Positions 8,721-18,243 of a stretch of 64,000 nucleotides of DNA are shown piece by piece. The first letter of the stretch is position 1. Every line of letters starts with the position of its first letter. The notes under the pieces are model-generated. The model worked only from the letters and a program-made list of their open reading frames with translations, did no database searches and was not told the origin of the DNA. Origin of the DNA: Lachnoanaerobaculum orale (GTDB lineage: Bacteria > Bacillota > Clostridia > Lachnospirales > Lachnospiraceae). The translations under genes were made by a program, and so were the position numbers. The stretch lies in NCBI RefSeq assembly GCF_003862485.1, contig NZ_RRCM01000001.1, positions 873,812 through 937,811 on the forward strand. The letters are read 5' to 3'.

Positions 8721-9611
8721 TTATTCTTTTATCATGGATATAAATTTGATAAGTGAGGGATTGAAATTCTTCTCGTCGTAGAGGAATACAATCTCTCTTT
8801 TCGGTATATAAAGGTCAGGCGGCATTTCGATTTCAATCAATGTGCCTTCTTCCAATTCTTTTTGTATAAATTCTTTGATAACACAGGCTATGCCGATGCC
8901 GGTTTTTGCAAACTCTATCAAAAGTTCCATATTTCCGGTCTCTATGGACTGGTTGAGCTGTAATTTTGAACCTTCTATGCAGCTGTCTATAAATCTTCTG
9001 GTTGCATTGTTCTTATCAAGCATCATTATATTGCCGTCTCTAAGCGGGTCGAAGTTGTTGTTAAAGATATGTTTAAGACTGCTAAGATATGCAGGTGATG
9101 CGACAAATATATCATGTATCTCCATAATGCTTATATATGACATACTCTGTGTTCTGGCAGGTTTTGCTACAAGTCCTATATCTATCTTGTTCTCTGAAAG
9201 CAGAAAAGATGTCTCATCGGATGACTGTGTAAAAATACTTACCATTGTATGCGGGTTTTCTTTCATGAACCTGTTCAAATATGGGAGCAGTATATATTTG
9301 CAAAGTGTGTTGCTGGTACCTACAGTTATTTTCCCTATATTAAATTGTTTTATTTTGGCCAGATGAGTCTCGCCTGCTTCTATTGCAGAGAATGCATTCT
9401 GCAAATACTCATAGAATATCTGTCCCTCAGGTGTGAGGCTCACGCCCTTTGATGTTCTTGTAAAAAGGGCGATTTCAAGGTTTTCTTCCAATCTTAGAAT
9501 AGATTTTGAGATGGCGGGCTGACTTATATAAAGAAGTTTGGCGGCTTTTGAGATACTGCCGGCTTTTGCCACTTCAAAAAATATTCGATATTGTGCTAAG
9601 TGCTGTTCCAT
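8721..9611 (-). CDS. LysR-family transcriptional regulator
   Basis: DNA-binding regulator of 296 residues. The N-terminal winged helix-turn-helix is clear (FFEVAKAGSISKAAKLLYIS, then QPAISKSILRLEENL), and the rest is the periplasmic-binding-protein-like effector domain (GKITVGTSNTL, IDIGLVAKP). The start follows CCGGAGGA. It is divergent from leuC across 125 bp, the classic arrangement for a LysR regulator and its target, so control of leuCD by a pathway intermediate is a reasonable inference. The effector cannot be named from sequence. Confidence 0.93.
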   Translation of the reverse strand: MEQHLAQYRIFFEVAKAGSISKAAKLLYISQPAISKSILRLEENLEIALFTRTSKGVSLTPEGQIFYEYLQNAFSAIEAGETHLAKIKQFNIGKITVGTSNTLCKYILLPYLNRFMKENPHTMVSIFTQSSDETSFLLSENKIDIGLVAKPARTQSMSYISIMEIHDIFVASPAYLSSLKHIFNNNFDPLRDGNIMMLDKNNATRRFIDSCIEGSKLQLNQSIETGNMELLIEFAKTGIGIACVIKEFIQKELEEGTLIEIEMPPDLYIPKREIVFLYDEKNFNPSLIKFISMIKE

Positions 9612-9655
9612 ATTCCTCCGGATAAAAATAAAATCAGTATAACTATATGTAATAC

Positions 9656-9684
9656 TTGATATATTTAATTTATATCGCTATTAT
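9656..9684 (+). promoter_or_regulatory. promoter of leuCD
   Basis: TTGATA, 17-bp spacer, TATTAT, 50 bp upstream of the leuC start, within the LysR-leuC divergent region where the LysR product would be expected to bind. Confidence 0.6.
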
Positions 9685-9736
9685 ATCATTTGATATGTTA
9701 CAATCAACATTATTTGAAAGAAAAGAGGAAAAATTT

Positions 9737-10993
9737 ATGGGAATGACTATGACGCAGAAGATTTTAGCTGCCCATGCAGGTCTGGACTTCGTGGAGCCGG
9801 GTCAACTTATCGAGGCGGATTTAGATCTTGTACTCGGAAATGATATCACATCACCTGTAGCAATAAATGAGATAAAGAAATTTGAAAAAAAGGATGTGTT
9901 TGACGGCGGCAAAATAGCGCTTGTAATGGATCACTTTGCTCCTAATAAGGATATCAAGTCGGCACAAAACTGTAAGACTTGCAGAGATTTTGCAGATGAC
10001 AACAGTATAGTAAATTTCTTTGATGTAGGCAGAATGGGTATTGAGCATGCACTTTTGCCTGAGCAGGGGCTCACTGTTGCAGGAGATTGTATAATCGGTG
10101 CAGACTCACATACATGTACATACGGAGCGCTTGGAGCATTCTCAACCGGTGTGGGTTCTACAGATATGGCTGTAGGTATGGTGACAGGTAAGGCATGGTT
10201 TAAGGTGCCGAGTGCGATTAAGTTCAACTTAAAGGGCAAGTTAAATAAAGATGTATGTGGTAAAGATGTAATACTTCATATTATAGGAAAGATAGGTGTG
10301 GACGGCGCACTCTACAGATCAATGGAATTTGCAGGAGAGGGTGTATCATCACTTTCTATGGATGACAGATTTACTATCTGCAATATGGCAATAGAAGCAG
10401 GCGGAAAAAACGGAATCTTCCCTGTAGATGATATAACTTTGGATTATATTAAGGAACATTCAAACAGAACTCCGAAGATATTTAAAGCCGATGAGGACGC
10501 GGTATATGACGAGGTGATAGATATTGATTTGTCTGCACTTAAGCCTACGGTTGCATTCCCGCATTTGCCTGAGGATACAAAGGAAATCGGAACTTTCGGG
10601 GATATAAAGATTGACCAGGCTGTAATCGGTTCATGTACAAACGGTCATATTTCAGACCTCAGAAGTGCGGCGGCACAGATGAAGGGCAAGAAGGTAGCCA
10701 AGAATGTAAGATGTATTGTAATTCCTGCAACACAAAAGATTTATAAGCAGGCAATCAAAGAGGGACTTGTAGATATCTTTATTGATGCCGGTGCAATAGT
10801 TTCCACTCCTACCTGCGGACCTTGTCTTGGCGGATATATGGGAGTTTTGGCTGCAGGTGAGAGATGTGTCTCCACTACAAACAGAAACTTTATAGGTAGA
10901 ATGGGTCATGTGGAGTCCGAGGTTTATCTGGCATCTCCGGCAGTGGCTGCAGCAAGCGCCATAGCAGGTAAGATAGTAGGACCGACAGTTTAG
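9737..10993 (+). CDS. leuC: 3-isopropylmalate dehydratase-type large subunit
   Basis: Aconitase-superfamily [4Fe-4S] dehydratase, large subunit, 418 residues, which isomerises 2- to 3-isopropylmalate together with LeuD. Cluster ligands are visible as the Cys in GSCTNG (near residue 300) and the two in TCGPCLGG (near 360 and 363), and the active-site block [12 protein letters not shown] is present. It is of the shorter archaeal/clostridial type. The ATG at 9737 follows GAGGAAAAATTT; the 27 codons upstream lie over the promoter and are rejected. No leuA or leuB is adjacent, so a related substrate such as a citramalate or a dimethylmalate is possible. Confidence 0.93.
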   Translation: MGMTMTQKILAAHAGLDFVEPGQLIEADLDLVLGNDITSPVAINEIKKFEKKDVFDGGKIALVMDHFAPNKDIKSAQNCKTCRDFADDNSIVNFFDVGRMGIEHALLPEQGLTVAGDCIIGADSHTCTYGALGAFSTGVGSTDMAVGMVTGKAWFKVPSAIKFNLKGKLNKDVCGKDVILHIIGKIGVDGALYRSMEFAGEGVSSLSMDDRFTICNMAIEAGGKNGIFPVDDITLDYIKEHSNRTPKIFKADEDAVYDEVIDIDLSALKPTVAFPHLPEDTKEIGTFGDIKIDQAVIGSCTNGHISDLRSAAAQMKGKKVAKNVRCIVIPATQKIYKQAIKEGLVDIFIDAGAIVSTPTCGPCLGGYMGVLAAGERCVSTTNRNFIGRMGHVESEVYLASPAVAAASAIAGKIVGPTV

Positions 10994-11007
10994 AATAGGA
11001 GAGAAAT

Positions 11008-11499
11008 ATGGAAGCAAGAGGTCATGTATTTAAGTACGGTGAAAATGTAGATACTGATGTTATAATCCCTGCAAGATACCTTAATGCAACAACAGGTGAG
11101 GAACTTGCAAAGCATTGTATGGAAGATATCGATAAGGATTTTGTAAATAAGGTGCATAAGGGTGATATAATAGTAGCAAGAAAAAATTTCGGCTGCGGAT
11201 CGTCCAGAGAGCACGCACCGCTCGCTATCAAATCAAGCGGAGTGAGTGTGGTAATTGCAGATACATTTGCAAGAATCTTTTACAGAAACGCTATCAATAT
11301 AGGACTTCCGATTATAGAAAGTCCCGAGGCGGCAGCAGAGATAAATGAAGGTGATGAGGTAAAAGTGGACTTTGATACAGGTATCATAACCGATATCAAT
11401 ACAGGAAAGACATATAAGGGTCAGGCATTCCCTGAGTTTATGCAAAACATCATCAATGCCGGCGGACTTATAAACTATGTAAACAATAAGAATAAATAA
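11008..11499 (+). CDS. leuD: 3-isopropylmalate dehydratase-type small subunit
   Basis: Swivelling-domain subunit of 163 residues that completes the active site of LeuC. The substrate-specificity loop reads [13 protein letters not shown] and the conserved active-site loop is [15 protein letters not shown]. It starts 14 bp after leuC behind TAGGAGAG, and the two form an operon ended by a strong hairpin. The YLN-type loop is shared by several small-subunit families, so the loop alone does not settle isopropylmalate versus a related C5-C7 hydroxy-acid. Confidence 0.93.
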   Translation: MEARGHVFKYGENVDTDVIIPARYLNATTGEELAKHCMEDIDKDFVNKVHKGDIIVARKNFGCGSSREHAPLAIKSSGVSVVIADTFARIFYRNAINIGLPIIESPEAAAEINEGDEVKVDFDTGIITDINTGKTYKGQAFPEFMQNIINAGGLINYVNNKNK

Positions 11500-11504
11500 A
11501 TTAA

Positions 11505-11530
11505 GGGGCTGCAATCAGCCCCGATTTTTT
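11505..11530. terminator. bidirectional terminator between leuD and argG
   Basis: Perfect stem GGGGCTG / CAGCCCC with loop CAAT and six T on the plus side; A-rich sequence on the left gives a U-rich tail for the minus strand too. Confidence 0.85.
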
Positions 11531-12755
11531 ATTTCTCTTTATTAACTTCTGCCATCTTCATAGCCCTTACCTTCAGAGGAAGTCCGAACAATGTGATAAA
11601 ACCGTCAGCGTCGTGGTGGTCATACAAATCACCTGTAGTAAATGAAGCGAGGGATTCGGAGTATAGTGAGTATGGGGATGTTGTACCTGCCTTTATGATA
11701 TTTCCTTTATAAAGCTTTAATTTAACTTCACCTGTAACATACTTCTGTGTGGACTCCACAAAGCTTTGTATAGCTTCACGAAGAGGTGTGAACCATTTGC
11801 CTTCATAAACTATCTGAGCAAACTTATTTCCCATATCTTTCTTTACTTCAAATGTTGCCCTGTCAAGTACCAGTTCTTCAAGTGCGTCATGAGCTTCCAT
11901 AAGGATAGTTCCTCCCGGAGTCTCGTATACACCCCTTGACTTCATACCTACAACACGGTTTTCCACTATATCTATAATACCGATACCGTTTGCACCGCCA
12001 AGCTCGTTTAATTTGGTAATAATCTCTGAAACTTTCATCTTCTCACCGTTTAGAGCTACAGGAACACCTGACTCAAAGCTTAGTGAAATCTCGGTTTCCT
12101 TATCAGGAGCCTTTTGAGGTGTAACACCAAGCATAAGTACATGGTCGTAGTTCGGCTCAAGTGAAGGATCTTCAAGTTCAAGTCCCTCATGGCTGATATG
12201 CCAAAGGTTACGGTCACGGCTGTAGCTTGAGTCTGCTGAGAACGGAAGATTGATTCCATGTGCCTTACAATATTCTATCTCGTCTTCACGTGACTGCATT
12301 GTCCATATATCAGTCATACGCCAAGGTGCGATAATCTTAAGATCGGGAGCCAATGCCTTGATACCAAGCTCAAATCGTATCTGATCGTTTCCTTTTCCTG
12401 TAGCACCGTGACAGATTGCAACTGCGCCTTCTTTTCTTGCCACTTCCACAAGTTTCTTTGCAATACCCGGCCTTGCCATAGATGTTCCGAGCAGATATTT
12501 GTTCTCATATACCGCACCTGCCTGTACACATGGAACTATATATTCGTCACAGAACTCATCAATCATATTTATAATGTAGAGTTTTTCCGCTCCTGAGAGC
12601 TTAGCCCTCTCTTCAAGACCGTCAAGCTCATTTCCCTGACCACAGTCTATACAGCAGCAAATTACATCATAATTAAAATGTTCTTTCAACCAAGGTATGA
12701 TAGCGGTAGTATCAAGACCGCCTGAATATGCCAATACAACTTTTTCCTTTGCCAT
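11529..12755 (-). CDS. argG: argininosuccinate synthase
   Basis: ATP-dependent ligation of citrulline and aspartate, the seventh step of arginine synthesis. The 408-residue length is normal. The N-type ATP pyrophosphatase P-loop AYSGGLDTT is at residues 9-17, and the GTSMARP, HGATGKGND and YSRDRNLWHIS blocks are all present. The start follows AGGAGG. The gene is monocistronic here; argH and the rest of the pathway are elsewhere. Two imperfect 18-bp ARG-box-like sequences precede it, pointing to control by an ArgR/AhrC repressor. Confidence 0.97.
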   Translation of the reverse strand: MAKEKVVLAYSGGLDTTAIIPWLKEHFNYDVICCCIDCGQGNELDGLEERAKLSGAEKLYIINMIDEFCDEYIVPCVQAGAVYENKYLLGTSMARPGIAKKLVEVARKEGAVAICHGATGKGNDQIRFELGIKALAPDLKIIAPWRMTDIWTMQSREDEIEYCKAHGINLPFSADSSYSRDRNLWHISHEGLELEDPSLEPNYDHVLMLGVTPQKAPDKETEISLSFESGVPVALNGEKMKVSEIITKLNELGGANGIGIIDIVENRVVGMKSRGVYETPGGTILMEAHDALEELVLDRATFEVKKDMGNKFAQIVYEGKWFTPLREAIQSFVESTQKYVTGEVKLKLYKGNIIKAGTTSPYSLYSESLASFTTGDLYDHHDADGFITLFGLPLKVRAMKMAEVNKEK

Positions 12756-12764
12756 AAAGCCTCC

Positions 12765-12782
12765 TATGTATAAAAATACGAA
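12765..12782. promoter_or_regulatory. ARG-box-like operator 1 upstream of argG
   Basis: TATGTATAAAAATACGAA matches the ARG-box pattern TNTGNATWWWWATNCANA at every fixed position except one. It lies 10-27 bp upstream of the argG start codon, overlapping the 5' leader. Confidence 0.5.
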
Positions 12783-12813
12783 TAAAATATAGTAATATAC
12801 TTTATATATACTG

Positions 12814-12831
12814 TTTGCTATAAAATACGCT
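12814..12831. promoter_or_regulatory. ARG-box-like operator 2 upstream of argG
   Basis: TTTGCTATAAAATACGCT is a weaker match (four fixed positions differ) but shares the core ATAAAATACG-like half with the first box 49 bp away. The argG promoter probably lies between or over the two sites. Confidence 0.3.
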
Positions 12832-12856
12832 TATAAATATACAATAAAAAAGAATA

Positions 12857-13690
12857 TTATGCAAGTGAATTTTTCTTTTTACAGAAATAAATTTTTCTGT
12901 ACTCACTTGGAGTCAGATTTGTTTCGGCTTTAAAAATCCTGTTAAAATGAGTGAGAGAAGCAAAGCCGGTCTCATGAGATATTTCGGTAAGTGACTTTTT
13001 GGTTTCCATTATCTTCCTTTGTGCGTGCATTATTCTGGTTTTATTTATATATTGAACTATAGTTTTATCTGTTCTTTTTTTAAATTCTCTGGATAAGTGA
13101 TATTTTGATATAAAAAATTTCTCTGACAATATTTCCAAACTCAAATTTTCCTTATAGTTATTATGTATATAATGTATTATCTGACTTATTCTGTTTTTAT
13201 CATTAACTCTTTCCTCAGGTTTTGCCTGCCTTAATATGGTAATAAGCAGTAGATTAAGCAATGTTTTCCTATATTCCTTTGAAAATTTGTTTGTATCTTC
13301 CTCTTCAGCAAGAAGCATTTCAAGAATGCGGTGAATTGAGAAGCTGTTATTTTTGTTGCAGTGGTAGTAGCCACAGTTATTTAGCAGCTTTTGATACATA
13401 GACTCCGATTCTATTTGATCTGTATAGAAGTATAGTACTATCCTTTTGAAAGGAATATTTTCTCTACCGAACGAGCGGTGCATTGCGTATGGCGGAAATA
13501 ATATAAAGTCTCCGGGTTTTATAGGAATGTATTCATTATTCAGTATATGACATCTTTCGCCGCTTTCAAGATAATATAATTCAAAAAATTCATGGTAATG
13601 CGCTTCGTTCATATTGTCATTGATACCTTCTATTTGCTCACAGGATATTTTTTCACCCAAAGCTATTTTTATACCGGCATTATCTAACAT
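12857..13690 (-). CDS. AraC-family transcriptional regulator with cupin sensor
   Basis: Regulator of 277 residues. The N-terminal cupin half carries HYHEFFELYYLESG and PGDFILFPPYAMH; the C-terminal half has two helix-turn-helix motifs (LSLEILSEKFFISKYHLSRE and SLTEISHETGFASLTHFNR), ending in the family LTPSEYRK signature. This layout is typical of regulators of sugar or polysaccharide use in Firmicutes, but no sugar genes are adjacent, so its target is unknown. The start follows AGGAGATACT. It lies between argG (same strand, 101 bp downstream) and the divergent cysK. Confidence 0.92.
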   Translation of the reverse strand: MLDNAGIKIALGEKISCEQIEGINDNMNEAHYHEFFELYYLESGERCHILNNEYIPIKPGDFILFPPYAMHRSFGRENIPFKRIVLYFYTDQIESESMYQKLLNNCGYYHCNKNNSFSIHRILEMLLAEEEDTNKFSKEYRKTLLNLLLITILRQAKPEERVNDKNRISQIIHYIHNNYKENLSLEILSEKFFISKYHLSREFKKRTDKTIVQYINKTRIMHAQRKIMETKKSLTEISHETGFASLTHFNRIFKAETNLTPSEYRKIYFCKKKNSLA

Positions 13691-13765
13691 AGTATCTCCT
13701 AAACATATATTTTATAAGTACTTTAAGGCAAAAAAATATAAATATCAAGAAAAATAAAAAACCGC

Positions 13766-13794
13766 TTGACAAATATAATTAAATAGATTATTAT
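13766..13794 (+). promoter_or_regulatory. promoter of cysK
   Basis: Perfect TTGACA, 17-bp spacer, TATTAT. The predicted leader is only about 45 nt, too short for an S-box or T-box riboswitch. Confidence 0.75.
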
Positions 13795-13844
13795 AAACCC
13801 ATAAAACAAGTAGGAAAACAGGAATACAGAAAATGGAGGTTTGT

Positions 13845-14777
13845 ATGTCTAGAGTTTATAAGAGCAGCAGCGAGTTGATTGGTAACACACCACTTTTGGA
13901 GGTGTCAAATATAGAGAAGGAGCTTGGACTTAAGGCTAAGGTTTTGGTTAAGCTTGAGTACTTTAATCCGGCAGGTTCCGTAAAGGACAGAATAGCACTT
14001 GCTATGATAGAGGCGGCTGAGAAGGCAGGAAAGTTAAAGCCGGGAGCAACTATCATCGAGGCTACATCAGGAAATACAGGAATCGGTCTTGCTTCAGTAG
14101 GTACATCCAAAGGATATAAGGTTATTCTTACAATGCCTGAGACTATGAGTGTTGAGAGAAGAAACATTCTTAAGGCTTACGGAGCTACTATAGAGCTTAC
14201 AGAAGGTTCAAAGGGAATGAAGGGTGCTATTGCAAAAGCTGAGGAGCTTGCAGCAAGCATTGAAGGAAGCTTTATTCCTGCACAGTTTGACAATCAGGCA
14301 AACCCTGCAGTACATAAGGCTACAACAGGTCCTGAGATCTGGAATGATACAGACGGTGAGGTTGATATCTTCATATCAGGTATCGGTACAGGCGGTACTA
14401 TTACAGGTGTAGGTGAGTTCCTTAAGGAGAAAAAGCCAAATGTTAAGGTTATTGCTGTAGAGCCTACAGGTTCACCTGTACTTTCAGAAGGAAAGAGCGG
14501 CCCTCATAAGATTCAGGGTATCGGTGCAGGATTTATCCCTAACACACTTAATACAAAGATTTATGATGAGATAATCACAGTTGAGAACGAAGAGGCTTTT
14601 GAGTACGGCAGACTTATAGCATCAAGAGAGGGTGTACTTGTAGGTATATCTTCAGGTGCGGCATTATTTGCAGCTATCAAGGAAGCAAAGAAGCCTGAGA
14701 ATGAGGGAAAGACAATAGTTGCTCTTTTACCTGACAGCGGTGACAGATACTTCTCAACACCTTTATTTACAGAATAA
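13845..14777 (+). CDS. cysK: cysteine synthase A (O-acetylserine sulfhydrylase)
   Basis: PLP enzyme making cysteine from O-acetylserine and sulfide, 310 residues. The PLP lysine lies in [11 protein letters not shown]; the substrate loop [10 protein letters not shown], the phosphate-binding GTGGTITG and the C-terminal SGAALFAA are present. The ATG at 13845 follows GGAGGTTTGT; an ATG 12 bp earlier overlaps the ribosome site. No cysE or regulator gene is adjacent. Monocistronic, with a strong promoter and terminator, which suggests high expression. Confidence 0.96.
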   Translation: MSRVYKSSSELIGNTPLLEVSNIEKELGLKAKVLVKLEYFNPAGSVKDRIALAMIEAAEKAGKLKPGATIIEATSGNTGIGLASVGTSKGYKVILTMPETMSVERRNILKAYGATIELTEGSKGMKGAIAKAEELAASIEGSFIPAQFDNQANPAVHKATTGPEIWNDTDGEVDIFISGIGTGGTITGVGEFLKEKKPNVKVIAVEPTGSPVLSEGKSGPHKIQGIGAGFIPNTLNTKIYDEIITVENEEAFEYGRLIASREGVLVGISSGAALFAAIKEAKKPENEGKTIVALLPDSGDRYFSTPLFTE

Positions 14778-14783
14778 TATTTT

Positions 14784-14819
14784 ATCCCCTTTTACATTGT
14801 CCGGTAAAAGGGGATTTTT
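14784..14819 (+). terminator. rho-independent terminator of cysK
   Basis: Eleven-bp stem ATCCCCTTTTA / TAAAAGGGGAT with a 10-nt loop and five T. Confidence 0.9.
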
Positions 14820-14839
14820 GTATACAAGTGTCTCCGGGA

Positions 14840-14868
14840 TTGCGATAGATTTATATCAATGATATAAT
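14840..14868 (+). promoter_or_regulatory. promoter of the glnS operon
   Basis: TTGCGA, 17-bp spacer, perfect TATAAT, 38 bp before the glnS start. The short leader leaves no room for a T-box. Confidence 0.7.
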
Positions 14869-14906
14869 GATATCTTAGTTAATAAAGCAAGAGATGGGAG
14901 AAACTT

Positions 14907-16592
14907 ATGTCGGAAGAGATTAAGAATACTGAGACAGTTTCAAAGAATTTTATTGAGATAGAGATAGACAAGGACCTGGCGTCCGGGAGATTTGATCATG
15001 TACAGACCAGATTTCCTCCGGAACCTAATGGATATTTGCATATAGGTCATGCAAAGTCGATTATCTTAAACAATGATATTGCAAAAGAGTATAACGGAAA
15101 GTTCAACTTAAGATTTGACGATACCAATCCTACCAAGGAAAAGGAAGAATTTGTCAATTCAATAATTGAGGATGTGAAGTGGCTTGGAGGAGAGTTTGAG
15201 GACAGACTCTTCTTTGCATCAAACTATTTTGAAGAGATGTATGAGAAGGCTGTAATGCTTATCAAGAAGGGAAAGGCGTTTGTCTGCGATTTAAGTGCGG
15301 ATGAGATAAGAGAGTACAGAGGCGACTTTAAGACTCCGGGTAAGGAGAGTCCATATAGGAACAGATCCGTTGAAGAAAATTTAAAACTTTTTGAGGATAT
15401 GAAAAACGGACTTTTTGAGGACGGAAGCCATGTACTTCGTGCAAAAATAGATATGGCATCACCTAATATCAATATGAGAGATCCTGTAATCTACAGAGTG
15501 GCAAGAATGACTCATCACAACACAGGTGACAAGTGGTGTATTTATCCGATGTATGATTTTGCACATCCTATAGAGGACGCTATTGAGGGTATTACACACA
15601 GTCTTTGTACACTTGAGTTTGAAGACCACAGACCGCTCTATGACTGGGTCGTAAGGGAATGTGAGTACAAGAATCCTCCAAGGCAGATAGAGTTTGCAAA
15701 GCTTTATCTTACAAATGTGGTTACAGGTAAGAGATATATAAAAAAGCTTGTAGAAGACGGTATAGTGGACGGATGGGATGATCCGAGACTTGTTTCAATT
15801 GCCGCACTCAGAAGAAGAGGCTATACTCCTGAGGCTATCAGAAACTTTGTAAAGCTTGCAGGTGTGTCAAAGGCCGATTCATCTATAGAATCCGCAATGC
15901 TTGAATACTGTATAAGAGAAGACCTTAAGCTTAAGAAGTCCAGAATAATGGCTGTACTGGATCCTATAAAACTTATAATAGACAATTATCCTGAAGGTCA
16001 GTCTGAATTATGTACAATGCCTAATAATCTTGAAAATCCCGAGCTTGGCGAAAGAGAGATTGAATTCGGCAGAGAGTTGTATATCGAAAGAGAGGACTTC
16101 ATGGAAGTTCCTCCAAAGAAGTATTTCAGACTTTTCCCGGGAAATGAAGTAAGACTGATGGGTGCTTATTTTGTGACCTGTACTTCTGTAGAAAAGGATG
16201 AAAACGGCGAGATTATTGCAGTTCATGCAACCTATGATCCGGAAACCAAGTCAGGTTCGGGATTCAATGCCAGAAAAGTAAAGGGAACAATACATTGGGT
16301 AAATGCAAAGACCGCACTTAATGTTGAGATGAGACTTTATGAGAATATCGTTGACGAGGAGAAGGGTAAGCTTGATGAGAACGGAAATCTTAACCTAAAT
16401 CCGAACTCACTTACAATACTGAAAAATTGCTATGTTGAAAGCTGTCTTAAAGACGCCAAGGCATATGACAGCTTCCAGTTTGTAAGAAACGGATTCTTCT
16501 GTGCGGATGCAAAAGACTCAAGACCTGATGCACTTGTATTCAACAGGATTGTTTCACTTAAGAGTTCATTCAAGCTTCCTAAGAATGACTGA
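14907..16592 (+). CDS. glnS: glutaminyl-tRNA synthetase
   Basis: Class I aminoacyl-tRNA synthetase that charges tRNA-Gln directly, 561 residues. The HIGH motif is exact ([15 protein letters not shown]). The KMSKS equivalent reads [12 protein letters not shown], followed by the GlnRS-typical VDGWDDPRL. The anticodon-binding beta-barrels fill the C-terminal half. Many Firmicutes lack this enzyme and make Gln-tRNA by the GatCAB amidation route, so its presence is informative about lineage. The start follows GATGGGAG. The stop codon overlaps the next gene by one base. Confidence 0.96.
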   Translation: MSEEIKNTETVSKNFIEIEIDKDLASGRFDHVQTRFPPEPNGYLHIGHAKSIILNNDIAKEYNGKFNLRFDDTNPTKEKEEFVNSIIEDVKWLGGEFEDRLFFASNYFEEMYEKAVMLIKKGKAFVCDLSADEIREYRGDFKTPGKESPYRNRSVEENLKLFEDMKNGLFEDGSHVLRAKIDMASPNINMRDPVIYRVARMTHHNTGDKWCIYPMYDFAHPIEDAIEGITHSLCTLEFEDHRPLYDWVVRECEYKNPPRQIEFAKLYLTNVVTGKRYIKKLVEDGIVDGWDDPRLVSIAALRRRGYTPEAIRNFVKLAGVSKADSSIESAMLEYCIREDLKLKKSRIMAVLDPIKLIIDNYPEGQSELCTMPNNLENPELGEREIEFGRELYIEREDFMEVPPKKYFRLFPGNEVRLMGAYFVTCTSVEKDENGEIIAVHATYDPETKSGSGFNARKVKGTIHWVNAKTALNVEMRLYENIVDEEKGKLDENGNLNLNPNSLTILKNCYVESCLKDAKAYDSFQFVRNGFFCADAKDSRPDALVFNRIVSLKSSFKLPKND

Positions 16593-18004
16593 TGGAGCTT
16601 CTTATAGATTTAAGAGCCGATTGCCCGATATATGAGCAAATCTATGAATTTATAAAGAATGAAATAAAAAACGGACAGATTTTGCCCGATACCAAACTTC
16701 CGTCCACAAGAAGGCTTTCACAGAGCCTTAAGATATCAAGGACTACAGTGGTCAATGCATATGAACAGCTTTTGGCTGAAGGCTATCTAAGGTCAAGAGG
16801 CGGCAGCGGCTATATTGTAAATAAGCTTGATGATATGGATATTTTAAAAAGGGTACCGGATAACGGAGAAAGGTCACATTCCATACTTTCAGGTTGTAAG
16901 ACTGACAGTAAAGAAGATGATAATTTAATTGACTTTTCTCCGACAAAAATCGATTCAAAGAGTTTTCCGTATGCTTCATGGAGAAGTATTGCAAGAAAAG
17001 TATTTTCCGGCTCGGATGTATTCACGGCAGGAGATAAGCAGGGTGAGTACGGACTGAGAGCACAGATAGCGGACTATTTGCATACTGCAAGAAGAGTGGA
17101 ATGTACTCCTCAAAACATCATAATAGGTGCCGGAAGTGAGTATCTTATATTGCTTTTGGGGCTTTTACTCGGAAGGAAGCATATAGCGCTTGAAAATCCC
17201 GGTTATATCAAGGCAAGAAAGATTTTTGAATCTATGGATTGGGATATCATAAGCGTTGATATGGATGATGAAGGTATGGATATAGACAAGCTTGAAAGTG
17301 TTAAGGTGGATATTTGCTATTTGATGCCTGCCAACCAATATCCTACAGGTGTTATAATGCCTATAAAAAGAAGAAGAGAGCTGATTGCATGGAGTTATGA
17401 AAAGTCGGGCAGATATATTATAGAGGATGATTATGACTCCGAGTTTCGATTTGTAGGTAAACCTATACCTGCAATGCAGGGGCTTGACCCTCAAAAGGTT
17501 ATATATATAGGTACATTTTCAAAGTCGGTTGCACCTGCAATAAGAGTGGCATATATGGTGCTTCCGGATGAGCTTATAAAGGAGTACGGTTCAAGACTTG
17601 ATTTCTTTTCATGCACAGTGCCGAGGTCCGATCAGGATATACTTGAAATATTTATAAAAGAAGGGTATTTTGAGAGGCATCTGAACAGGATGAGGACAAA
17701 CTACAGAATCAAAAGAGATATTTTGATAGAAAGTATAAAAAAGCACCTTCCTAAGGCGAGAGTAGCAGAAAATAATTCAGGGTTGCATATTTTAATGACT
17801 TTGGAAGATTTAAGTGAAAAAGAGATACTTGACTACGGGGTAAATGCAGGAGTGAGGTTTTATCCGATATCGGTTTTTTATACCGGTAAGAATATAAAGA
17901 AATCAACTGTTTTGGTAGGCTTTGCCTCATTGACGGAAGGTGATATAAAAAAGGGAATAAAAGATTTTTCCATATTAGAGGAAAGAAGAAAGGAGTCTTT
18001 ATGA
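16592..18004 (+). CDS. MocR/PdxR-type GntR regulator fused to an aminotransferase domain
   Basis: 470-residue two-domain regulator. Residues about 8-75 are a GntR winged helix-turn-helix ([34 protein letters not shown]). The rest is a fold-type I aminotransferase-like domain that binds PLP; the Schiff-base lysine is in [16 protein letters not shown] and DDYDSEFR is the PLP-pyridine Asp region. Family members control pyridoxal synthesis or amino-acid use (PdxR, GabR, TauR). The target cannot be assigned: no pdxST is in the window. Its ATG overlaps the glnS TGA, and its TGA overlaps the following ATG. Confidence 0.93.
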   Translation: MELLIDLRADCPIYEQIYEFIKNEIKNGQILPDTKLPSTRRLSQSLKISRTTVVNAYEQLLAEGYLRSRGGSGYIVNKLDDMDILKRVPDNGERSHSILSGCKTDSKEDDNLIDFSPTKIDSKSFPYASWRSIARKVFSGSDVFTAGDKQGEYGLRAQIADYLHTARRVECTPQNIIIGAGSEYLILLLGLLLGRKHIALENPGYIKARKIFESMDWDIISVDMDDEGMDIDKLESVKVDICYLMPANQYPTGVIMPIKRRRELIAWSYEKSGRYIIEDDYDSEFRFVGKPIPAMQGLDPQKVIYIGTFSKSVAPAIRVAYMVLPDELIKEYGSRLDFFSCTVPRSDQDILEIFIKEGYFERHLNRMRTNYRIKRDILIESIKKHLPKARVAENNSGLHILMTLEDLSEKEILDYGVNAGVRFYPISVFYTGKNIKKSTVLVGFASLTEGDIKKGIKDFSILEERRKESL

Positions 18005-18201
18005 CAATAAACAAGAATATGACAATAGGTGAGCTTTTGATAACCAATGATTTGATTGCACCTATGCTTATGAGAGCAGGTATGCACTGCCTGGGATGTC
18101 CTTCATCACAGATGGAAACACTTGAAGAGGCTTGTATGGTACATGGAATTGACTGTGATACATTGGTTTCACAGATAAATGAAATACTTGCTACAGTATA
18201 A
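18001..18201 (+). CDS. DUF1858 domain protein
   Basis: Small 66-residue protein. The family signature is a short helical domain with a metal-or-redox-like pair HCLGCPSSQ after MLMRAGM. Members occur alone or fused to hybrid-cluster or redox proteins; function is unknown. The ATGA overlap with the MocR gene and the downstream terminator make it the last gene of the glnS-mocR-DUF1858 operon. The ribosome site AAAGGAG lies in the end of the regulator gene. Confidence 0.88.
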   Translation: MTINKNMTIGELLITNDLIAPMLMRAGMHCLGCPSSQMETLEEACMVHGIDCDTLVSQINEILATV

Positions 18202-18202
18202 G

Positions 18203-18240
18203 AAAAGTGCCGTTTGAGTTTATTCTCAAACGGCACTTTT
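18203..18240. terminator. bidirectional terminator
   Basis: Long perfect 16-bp stem (AAAAGTGCCGTTTGAG / CTCAAACGGCACTTTT) with a 6-nt loop, between the convergent DUF1858 and lrgB genes. Confidence 0.92.
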
Positions 18241-18243
18241 TTA

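Noticed and set aside
8842-9366. 174-codon open frame on the plus strand within the LysR gene
   Set aside because: It is opposite a clearly conserved regulator, lacks a ribosome site and matches no family.
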